Positions 56,217-64,000 of a stretch of DNA of 64,000 nt are shown here, piece by piece. The stretch is from positions 10,344,102 to 10,408,101 of the forward strand of contig OY726576.1 of assembly GCA_963383645.1 (NCBI GenBank). Reading direction: 5' to 3'. Under the pieces are notes generated by a model, which saw nothing but the letters and a program-made list of their open reading frames with translations, was not told the origin of the DNA and did not search any database. This DNA comes from Muscardinus avellanarius (lineage: Eukaryota > Chordata > Mammalia > Rodentia > Gliridae). The translations under genes were made by a program, and so were the position numbers. How positions within the stretch are numbered: the stretch's first letter is position 1; the number at the start of each line of letters is the position of its first letter.

Positions 56217-56409
56217 TTTTTTTTTGGTGGTACTGGGGTTCCTGGAAGCCCTTCTACCTCCGGGCTACACTCCCAGACCTACATTTACATTTTTATTTGG
56301 AAACAGGGTCTCCTAAGCCAGTGCGTGCGGCTGGCTTCGAACCTGTGCCATCCTCCTGTCTCTGCCTCCCACGCGCGGGGATTACAAGCGTGCACCATCA
56401 CGCCCGGCC
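56217..56409 (-). mobile_element. B1-dID-like SINE, cttccagg subfamily, young
   Basis: Plus strand ggtggtactggggttcctgg, linker, B1 with ccagtgcgtgcggctggctt, ending gcaccatcacgcccggcc. Perfect target duplication acgagagactttt at 56204 and 56410. Confidence 0.95.
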
Positions 56410-56538
56410 ACGAGAGACTTTTAATCCCAAAAGACTCAACCCAGGGCGAAAACTTGTATTTGATAGTTCCCTATTCTGCATGAAAACATACCCCCAAATT
56501 CACAGGGCTCAAATGCAAGTTATTTATTTATTTTTTTA

Positions 56539-56724
56539 GTATGGTCCTAGGGACTGAACACAGGGGTATTCTACCTCCGAACCACACCTCCAGCCCTATT
56601 TTAATATTTTTATTTTGAAACAGTTTCACTAAATTGCTGAGATTGGTCATGAACCCGCAATCCTCCTATCTCAGACTCCTGGGTACTATACTAGAATTAC
56701 AGGTGTGCGCCACCATGCCTGGCT
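56539..56724 (-). mobile_element. B1-dID-like SINE
   Basis: ID part agtatggtcctagggactga, linker, B1 with an extra tactatac, ending gccaccatgcctggc. Confidence 0.89.
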
Positions 56725-56744
56725 TGAAAGTTTTATTTTGCTGG

Positions 56745-57165
56745 TCGTTTTATGGGTCAGGAACTCAGGGTTTTCCTTGGGCGTGCTTCTCACTGGAGGC
56801 ATCTCCAACACTCATTTACTCATATATGAACCGGAACTGAATCCATGAAGTCTGTGCTGGGCTGGGTATCCACGGTGGCTCACTGGCCTGGCTGGCAGGT
56901 TTGGCTGGCAGTCAGCTGGGGCTGCCCGCCAGAGCATGCCCATTGGCCTCTTTCTTTGTCCTCACAGCCTGGCAGCAGGCTGCTTCAGAGTAATTGGGCT
57001 TCTCACGTGGCAGCCAGGAATATAAAAGCATCTTTCTCGGTGGGCAAGGCAGGTGCTGTATTACCCCCTATAATAGAGCCTCAGCCCCCAGGCGACTTTA
57101 TTTCCCTTTCATGATTGCATTTGCATGTGAGTCAGAAGCCCATAGAGGTGCTTTGGGCGAGAAAA
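56745..57165 (+). mobile_element. ancient MER-like interspersed repeat
   Basis: ttatgggtcaggaactcagg, tggctggcagtcagctgggg, gcccattggcctctttcttt, tcacgtggcagccaggaata and ctataatagagcctcagccc appear in the order of an old mammalian repeat (related text: pulled apart as tatgacctagcctcag). I recognise the pattern but not its name. It explains the G+C-rich open frames here (56845-57114, 56994-57176). Confidence 0.5.
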
Positions 57166-57222
57166 CCTCTTTTTGATGGGAGCAGTATACAAAAATTTTG
57201 GACATTAAAAATAACAACAGAG

Positions 57223-57448
57223 CTGGGCATGGTGGTGCACACTTATAATGCCAGTACTTGGGAGGCTGAGACAGGAGGATTGCAGGTTCGCAGCCAAACT
57301 CAGCTACTTAGTGAGGCCCTTTGCAACTTACCCTGTTTCAAAATAAAGAATAAAAACATAGGGCTGGGTGTGTAGCTCAGAAGTCGAATGTGGGTTCAAT
57401 CCCTAGTACTACACACAGAACAACAAAAACAATAACAAATAAAAAATA
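57223..57448 (+). mobile_element. B1-dID-like SINE
   Basis: B1 gctgggcatggtggtgcaca, linker aaaataaagaataaaaacat, ID part with a short deletion to caatccctagtactac, A-rich tail. Confidence 0.92.
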
Positions 57449-57719
57449 ACTACTAGAGACGACCTCTTCATTAACTTCCAACTCAAAGTTTGATTTTAGG
57501 AAGCTTTTTGGCCAAAAGTTAGAGTTTCAAAGGAATTTAGGATCTTCTTTTAGACATTTGAGGATTATATCTGTGTTTCCTTGGAATTATTTATTGCTAT
57601 TGTTATATAAAGGACTTTCATTTCATTCACATACATACTAGATATCATGATCAATATACATCTAAAATTGTGAGTTTCTCCAAATAACTTGGAAATTATG
57701 ATTATAAATACATGAATAA
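57449..57719. other. no gene or repeat recognised
   Basis: AT-rich unique DNA. Confidence 0.5.
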
Positions 57720-57895
57720 AGCTGGGAGTGGTGGCACATCCCAGTACTTGAAAGGCTGAGACAGAAGGATTAAAGGTTCCAGGCAAGCCTTAGCAACTTA
57801 GCGAGACCCTGTTTCACAAATAAAAAGTAAAGTTGGCCTGAGAGGATAGCTCAGGGGTAGAATGTCTTTGGGTTTAATCTCCAGTACTCCCGTAC
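57720..57895 (+). mobile_element. B1-dID-like SINE
   Basis: B1 agctgggagtggtggcacat lacking the gtaatcc step, linker, ID part to taatctccagtactcc. The tail is CA-rich to about 57960. Confidence 0.91.
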
Positions 57896-57960
57896 ACAGA
57901 TACACACACACATACACACACACAATACACACACACATGTGCATGCACACACACACTCAC
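57896..57960. repeat. CA-rich simple repeat
   Basis: CA units broken by TA and TG steps. Tail of the preceding SINE. Confidence 0.9.
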
Positions 57961-58258
57961 TTTGTGTTAGGCCAGTGGTTAGGCTGTGATGGAATGCATG
58001 GTGCAATGGATACTCATTGCATCATGGGTTTCTACACTTGTCTTATTGGGTAGAAGCATCTACTAAAAAATGAATTCACCTGCTGTGTTTGGTGACAGAT
58101 AAACTTGGAGTGGTGTACCGTATGGGGAACACAGAGTTATGCTTTTCTGTCTAGAGACTTAACCCACAGAAGAATCTCAGCTCCTATAACCACTGAAGAC
58201 AGTGTATAGTACTGATTCCTGTTATTCATCTTAAATTCTAAAGGTCTCCATCTAGACC

Positions 58259-58990
58259 TGTGTTAGTCAGGGTTCGCTTGAATAACAGAACTCACAGAAT
58301 ATGTTTGTGGCAAAAGAGACTTTATCACATCGGCTTACAGTCCAAAGCGGTGTAATTCCAAGGGGCTGCCGGCACATGGAGAGCCAGAGGAACCAGCAGC
58401 TGGTTGAGTGGCCCACGAGCTGGAGTCTCAGAAGAGGAGTGACTTATAATGCAGTCCCAGTGACTTATAATGCAGTCCCAGCCCAGGATGGAAAGACAAG
58501 AAAACTCTGAGGAGCAACTATGGTGAGGGTCTAGTTTGTAGAGCTACAGGATGATATCCCAGGCAAGAGCAGACCCATTTTTCTCAAGAAGAAGCACACA
58601 CCATTCACACAGCTTTCTCCATCATTTTATCCAGGTCCTGCACCTATCAGAACTGTGCTGCCCATCTTCAGGGCAGGACTTCCCCTTCAGTCTGCCATTA
58701 CATAAACCAGTATGTCATCAACACACCCAAAGTCACATGATCTTAGGCAGTTCACAATCCAGTGTCATCCACAATCCAGATCAAGCATCAGCAGACCCAA
58801 CTTGCTCTCCTTTGCCCGCAGGAGTCTCGTCTGCATTTTAGGTTCTCTCGATAGCTGACTTTGGACACATCCTAACTCTACTTCTGCTACTATAACTAAG
58901 CCTTAGCATTTTTCCTACTTCCTAATTGCATCTGACTCCTGACCCAATCAGGATTTGTCTTCCTGACCCTGGAAGGTGCAGAAAGGTCCA
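58259..58990 (-). mobile_element. possible LTR or old interspersed repeat
   Basis: The plus-strand opening tgttagtcagggttcgcttg, then ataacagaactcacagaat and cggcttacagtcc, is a common start of antisense LTR-type repeats in rodents. A 21-bp segment (agtgacttataatgcagtcc) is duplicated at 58438 and 58459. Right boundary and family uncertain. Confidence 0.38.
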
Positions 58991-59046
58991 CTTACCTTAT
59001 GGCACAGCTCAGATCTAGGATAGACCTTTTATAAATTACCCTCCTA

Positions 59047-59251
59047 AGCCAGGCGTGGTGGCGCACGCTTGTAATCCCAGCATTCGGGAGGCTGAAACCT
59101 GGAGGATAGCAGTTCGCAGACAGTCTCAGCTACTTAGTGAGGCCCTCTGCAACTCAGTGAGACCCGGTTTCAAAATATAGAATAAAAAATAGGGCAGGGG
59201 GTGTAGCTCGGAGGTCGAATGCCCCTGGGTCCCATCCCCAGACCTGCAAAA

Positions 59252-59304
<53 letters not shown>
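59047..59304 (+). mobile_element. B1-dID-like SINE with A and TA tail
   Basis: B1 gccaggcgtggtggcgcacg, linker, ID part to catccccagacctgc, about 22 A, then about 18 TA units (59269-59304). Perfect 13-bp target duplication aattaccctccta at 59034 and 59305, so the TA expansion happened after insertion. Confidence 0.96.
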
Positions 59305-59309
<5 letters not shown>

Positions 59310-59317
59310 CCCTCCTA

Positions 59318-59699
59318 AAATTTCAGTAAAGGGTTTTGTTGCATAACCTTTTCCCTCTCATGTGAGGGATAATACCTATATTTGTATGGGGTAGCCCTTA
59401 AGAAACCAAATATTTGATGAGGCTAATCAGATTTTAATTTTTTAAAATATTTCCCCTCTCTTTTTCTCCTCTTCAGTGATTAAAGCAAATCAAAATTAAA
59501 GACTTGCCCTTTCCACTATTTATTTTTCCCACTGACTTAAAACCTCTATTATCTACTTTCATATTGATTAATGCTTTCTTTGGAAATATTTGTAGAATTC
59601 TACACAGAGTTCCTTGCTATTGCTTTACCACTTCATGACTAAGCAAATACCTACTTGTACCACCCAAAGAACTCAGTACTTATTTCATGGGGTGATGAA
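59318..59699. other. no gene recognised
   Basis: AT-rich DNA containing the second copy of the unnamed dispersed segment. Confidence 0.48.
59582..59650 (+). repeat. dispersed repeat, copy 2
   Basis: ggaaatatttgtagaattct then cacagagttccttgctattg matches 53753-53830 in order. Confidence 0.5.
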
Positions 59700-60065
59700 T
59701 GTTCCTTGGTTCTTGTCTCCCTAAAAGTAAGATTTAATTTGGGAAACACAGATATGGTGAGCATAAATGGTTTTATTGGGTGAGTTCACCAAGAGGGTCA
59801 AAATACTGGCTGGTCCAGGAGCAGAAAAGAGGAGCAAGCTTTCCACATGGTGAGGCATTATGCTGTCCAGAAATTCACGCCTCCTCATGCAGAGTAACTT
59901 GGGGCAGCACAGCTTAGTGTAACTGCAAAATTCGCCATGTTGGAACTTTCCACTGGTGCCTCATGCTGCAATGTAAAGGGCTGGAAGTCTCAGAGCACAG
60001 TTAGGCGGGTGGTCTGCCTCTTCTCAGAAGGCTCATCTTGCTGTGCCCTGCTCATCCTTAGCTAA
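59700..60065 (-). mobile_element. possible degenerate LTR (weak)
   Basis: Starts tgttccttgg on the plus strand. Minus-strand AATAAA at 59772-59777 lies about 70 bases from that end, as poly(A) signals do in LTRs. No second end or target duplication could be fixed. Confidence 0.25.
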
Positions 60066-61389
60066 TTATGTACTACTTTCCTCTAAAATTTGCTTTTGCT
60101 CAATTGATTGTTCTGTTTTGGTAAACTGCAATCTTGGATTCAGGCTGCAGAGTCTATTATAGAGGTATGTTGAAGGGGCTATTAATAAATATCTCGTACA
60201 TATTGTACATTGTGTTGGAAAGCAGATATCTCTGGAGAGCACCAACACCAGTTTCCGGCAGATTTATTTAGTCTTCTAGGCGTGCGCGTGAATTCACCTA
60301 CCCTGTCATGATCACCGTATTCTTTGCTTCATGTTGGGCCGATCCACAATATATTACTGTTCCATGTACCACACATATGTGTCACAGATGGCCACTTTTA
60401 ATTTCAGAACTCAACCGTAATAAATTCAGCACATTAATATTTGGCAAAGATTAAGTGCTGGGAGGCTCTCACGGAAAACCCATCAGTCAAGTTCATCTCT
60501 AACTAGGCAGCAGTGATTCCATTGCTACAAAATAAACCTTTGTTTTGCCCCCTCTTCAGCCTCACAACCCTTTATCTTTCTTTGTGAGTAAGATGTAAAT
60601 CTAGTCCACATGCTCACATTTGCTTACAATCTGTGTATAAGAAGTCAGGATTTTGGTATTTGGTTAAAAGAGAACTTTTGGAGAGACATGTGAAGAGTTG
60701 TAGAAGTCACAGTGGAAGCTGGATTTCTTTTGCTTTTTTATTTGGACTTGACATTTATTTTGCCTTTTTATTTAATTTTTAAAATCAAGTCAGTGGAAGG
60801 CAAACGAACATCAGCAATTGTAGCGAAATCTCTGTGTCAAGGGCACGATACCAAGTTTAGTGAGAAATTTGATTTCTGCGCCAAGAAAGAAGACATCCTC
60901 AAATGGGGATGAGAAAGAAAAATGCCAAATAAAGTTGAGGAAAACAACCCTGAAAGAAAAATCACAGAGTTAGCGTGTGATTGCTGGGTATGCAACAGAG
61001 TGAGAGAAGGCGGCACCTTTCTCTTTCTCCGATTTTCATCTCAGTTCTTGGTCTCTCCTTTCATTTATCCAAGCATCAAATTAAAAACCATCAACAATAA
61101 CAACAGCAACAACAACAAAAATCTTGTCTTCGTGGTTTTTCTATTTTCACGGCTCCACTAACACACCTCCCACTCTTCTACAACTTATTTGAACAAGCAC
61201 ATGGTATTAAAGTGAATTGACTTTGTTAAGTCTGCAAATCACCATGTGAGCCTAAAGCCAATGGCATATATTCATCCTTGCCTCCATTTCCTACTGCTCT
61301 GCTCTGTCCTCACCCTCATTGATAATCTCTGGCATGCTGAGAACACACCAGCCTTGCTTTCAACTCTGGCCTTCCTTTGCTTTATAAGA
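60066..61389. other. unique DNA, conserved non-coding candidate
   Basis: 60290-60540 (around aactcaaccgtaataaattc and aatatttggcaaagattaag) looks like conserved non-coding sequence. Short open frames at 60712-61161 have no domain. Confidence 0.33.
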
Positions 61390-62640
61390 AGCTTTGATAT
61401 CTAGTAGTACAACTTCCTTAGTTTTATTCTTCTGCATTGAAATTTTCTTGGTTACTTTCTGATAAATTTTGGATTAAATTTAGCATGTAAATTTATGTAG
61501 TCCCTGAGCGCGGCATAGCTCTCTGTTATTGCGTAGATCATCTTTAAAACCTTTCAGTATAAATTTTACCTTCTATTTTCCTCTAGAAATCTTACATACC
61601 TTTGTTAGATTTATGATTTAATTTTTTAATTGAAAGCAGTACCTCTTTATTGTATGTTGCTTATAAACAATATAATTTTAGTTTGTTCACCAATTTTTTA
61701 TTTTAATTAATTAATTAGTTAATATTTTGGTGGTACTGGGGGTGGAACCTTTCTACCTCTGGGGTATACTCTCAGACCTATTTTATATTTTATTTGGAAA
61801 AGGGGTCTCACTAAGTTTCTGAGAGCCTCACTAAGTAGCTGAGGCTGGCTTCGAACTTGTGCGATCCTCCTGTTTCAGCCTCCCAAGCTCTGGGATTACA
61901 AGCGTGCGCCACCACACCCAGCTCACCAATTTTTATTTGGTAATATTCTAAATTCTCCAATTATTTAAATAAGTCATTAGGATAGCTATTGGAGTTTCTA
62001 TGTACAATCTTATCATCAATTAATAATAACAATTTTACTACTTTTAAATAAGTCTTTATTTTAAATAAGTCTTCTCCCATCTTTTCTGGTTTGTACATTC
62101 AATACAGCATTGAATAGTAATAATCAAATGGTTATTTTTAATCTTTTCTGTGATATTATTTTAATTTCCACCAATAAGTATAACATTTTCTAAAGTTTAA
62201 AATAATTCTCTTTATTAAACTGAGAAAGTTTCCTTCTAATTTTGGTTTTATTTGGCAATTTTAACCATCTATCAATATTGAATTTTGTCTTATGCTTGTC
62301 CTGCATGATCAAATGATCATGTGAGTTCTCTTCATTTGTTTATTAATGTAAAAATATTTATAAAGTGTGTACCATAGTACAATATGTTACCTTTTGCATA
62401 TTGTTAAATTTGCCTTCCTAACATTTTATTTGAAAATTTTTTGAATTATTTATAATTTATTTTATATTTTCTTGAGCTCATTATTATTGAAAACTATTTT
62501 TCTTATCAGCTGGCATGCAACCCTTTTTATCTACTATTTCTGATGGACTTGGTATTACAAGTCATTTTCAAGAATTTTGTATTCATATATTTTCCTGCTT
62601 ACAACAGTCTCCTAGAACTAAATATATTTATTAAAAAATC
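61390..62640 (-). mobile_element. degenerate L1 (antisense), SINE inserted
   Basis: Low-complexity AT-rich text with antisense L1 ORF2-like steps: ttgaaattttcttggttac, catacctttgttagatttat, tgttaaatttgccttcctaa. Divergence is too high for frames. Extent is approximate. Confidence 0.45.
61699..61922 (-). mobile_element. B1-dID-like SINE inserted into L1-like DNA
   Basis: TTAA-rich tail, ID part ggtggtactgggggtggaac with a short deletion, linker tattttatattttattt, B1 to gccaccacacccagc. Perfect target duplication tcaccaattttt at 61687 and 61923. Confidence 0.95.
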
Positions 62641-63242
62641 CTAGTTTTTGTTCTAAATTTAATGGTTCTAGTGAAAAAGCAACTCCAACTTTGTTGTGCT
62701 CAAATAATTAGTGAAATAACAATAGATGCAGGTGAATCGAGTATGGCAAAATGTCAACAAGTAGTAATAGGAGTGGTGAGTATTTTAATGCTATTTGTGC
62801 TATTGTTTGTCCTTTGTATTTGAAATTTTTGTGGTAAAACTAAGAATATACACACAGTTTATAAAAAATCTACCCAAAATAAAAATATATAAAGGTTGAA
62901 ATAAAGAAATAGGGGAAAGACTAGTAACATGAATACAAATTGAAAAAAATGTAGTCATAGAAGTATCAATAAGGTACTTTTTAATATAAGGAGAATTCAC
63001 AAGGAAAGTAAAAGAATGCTAAATGTATGATGCAAAACTGATATATACATCTTTTCTTCTTAGTGCCATTTTCAAAGTGAGGAATAACATTTTAGATGCT
63101 TACCAAAGTGATATGTGATGTCTTCTGTTTTATTTTATAACATATGATTACCATTATATACTCATAAATTTTCACAGATTCAAAGTATTTGAAATAATTA
63201 CTGATAAGATTATTTTGATGCTCAAATGATCTCAAATATGAC
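62641..63242. other. no gene or repeat recognised
   Basis: AT-rich DNA, possibly the decayed end of the L1. Nothing else seen. Confidence 0.45.
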
Positions 63243-63876
63243 TGTTGGGTAACGAGTTGATTCCTCCATTCAGGATCTCAGGATCGTTGGGGTCCTTGGC
63301 TAACATGAGTAAACAATTTCAGTCTGCACCAGTCAGAGACATGGACAGAGGTTTATTTGGGGAAAAGCAAAGAAATACACATTCAAGAAAGAATGCAGGC
63401 TACCTTATAACGAGGAAGGAATATTGGAGAGTTCAGGGCTCTTTTCTTGTAGGGGACTTGCATGAGGGGTGGGTTAGAGGAGATATGTGAGGATGATCTC
63501 AGTCCGGTAGTCCCTAAGGCAGTTTTCAGTGGTCTGATAGTCTGGTCATCTTTAAAGAGGATTATCTCAGTCTGGTTGTCCCAAGATGGTTCCTGGTGGT
63601 CTGGCCAACCTTAGGGTCCAAAGGCTGATTTAGGTTTTCATTATCTGATTGACAGATAAGCTAGAGAGAGTCCTTAATTATTGGTTTCTCAAAATATTGT
63701 ACCTGTCTTGTTAACAATGCACAGGGCGATTATAGTTTTTTACTTTTTAAAGTTAACTCTAGTATTTACAGATTTCCAGGAAATTTTGGAGAGTCAGGCC
63801 TTTGAAAAAAGACCTGGTCTGGGGAGTAAGGCTGAAGCACTTCAGCTCCAGGTTCTATATTAAAGTTAATTTTACA
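63243..63876 (-). mobile_element. 3' LTR of a second ERV, body beyond the window
   Basis: 634 bp with TG...CA ends (minus: TGTAAAATTA to TACCCAACA). A TATA-like ttataagg (63402-63409) and AATAAA (about 63352-63357) lie in the right order, about 50 bases apart, followed by about 110 bases of U5. U3 contains two copies of a roughly 67-bp segment (from 63492 and 63559, atctcagtc-ggt-gtccc) that could be enhancer repeats. The sequence is unrelated to the 374-bp LTR. The class cannot be told without the body. Confidence 0.72.
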
Positions 63877-64000
63877 TTTTCCCCCTGTCTGTCTCCTGTC
63901 TATCTTCTTATTTTTTTTCTATCTTACATCATTACCAGTATAAGCCTCTTTAAATATTTAGTCATTTTACAAATGATAAAACACAAGCTATTTGGAATTT
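63877..64000 (-). mobile_element. polypurine tract and 3' interior of the second ERV
   Basis: Minus-strand agacagggggaaaa (63877-63890) adjoins the LTR, as a polypurine tract should. The remaining bases are AT-rich with no frame. The retroviral body, if intact, starts to the right of the window. Confidence 0.6.

Noticed and set aside
1362..61922. tRNA-like A and B boxes at many sites
   Set aside because: They belong to SINEs. None folds as a complete tRNA gene.

Overview
The window looks like nuclear DNA of a rodent, most likely of the squirrel-dormouse-mountain beaver group (Sciuromorpha). The evidence is more than 50 copies of one SINE type: a 7SL-derived B1 unit joined through an A-rich linker to a tRNA-Ala-derived ID-like unit (B1-dID architecture). 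There are also MaLR-type LTRs, L1 and L2 fragments and many microsatellites. The order of the two SINE units is read directly from the sequence. The host assignment is inference, and I cannot name the species.

I found no protein-coding gene I can support. The open frames are short, low-complexity, SINE-derived or retroviral remnants. The window reads as intergenic or deep intronic DNA. The only weak gene-like hint is a possible terminal exon near the left end (169-918: strong acceptor, open frame to 331, AATAAA at 895). Several repeat-free stretches (about 14700-15300, 37380-37600, 39700-39905, 60290-60540) are candidates for conserved non-coding elements.

Layout. 1-34690: SINE-rich DNA with old L1 (4200-4680, 22560-23730), L2 (25560-26256), MaLR LTRs (7760-8038, 31018-31400) and unusual tandem repeats (3181-3388, 28326-28412). 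34691-37009: one complete, very young, minus-strand endogenous retrovirus-like element of 2,307 bp. It has two 374-bp LTRs that look identical, a 6-bp target duplication, a primer binding site matching the tRNA-Ile 3' end, a polypurine tract, and a short rearranged interior that cannot encode a virus. 37010-63242: more SINEs, an L1 on the minus strand (43615-44510), a MaLR LTR (49254-49595), a 200-base assembly gap (52571-52770), an ancient MER-like repeat (56745-57165), possible further LTRs (38270-38617, 58259-58990, 59700-60065) and degenerate L1 (61390-62640). 63243-64000: the 3' LTR and polypurine tract of a second, unrelated minus-strand ERV whose body lies beyond the right edge.

The main discovery candidate is the 34697-37003 element. 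It is a non-autonomous ERV that must have been copied by proteins supplied in trans. It combines a 6-bp duplication and a betaretrovirus-like env remnant with an unusual tRNA-Ile primer site. Its leader holds an 88-bp-period duplication with an embedded piece of LTR, followed by three 54-bp repeats rich in potential stem-loops.
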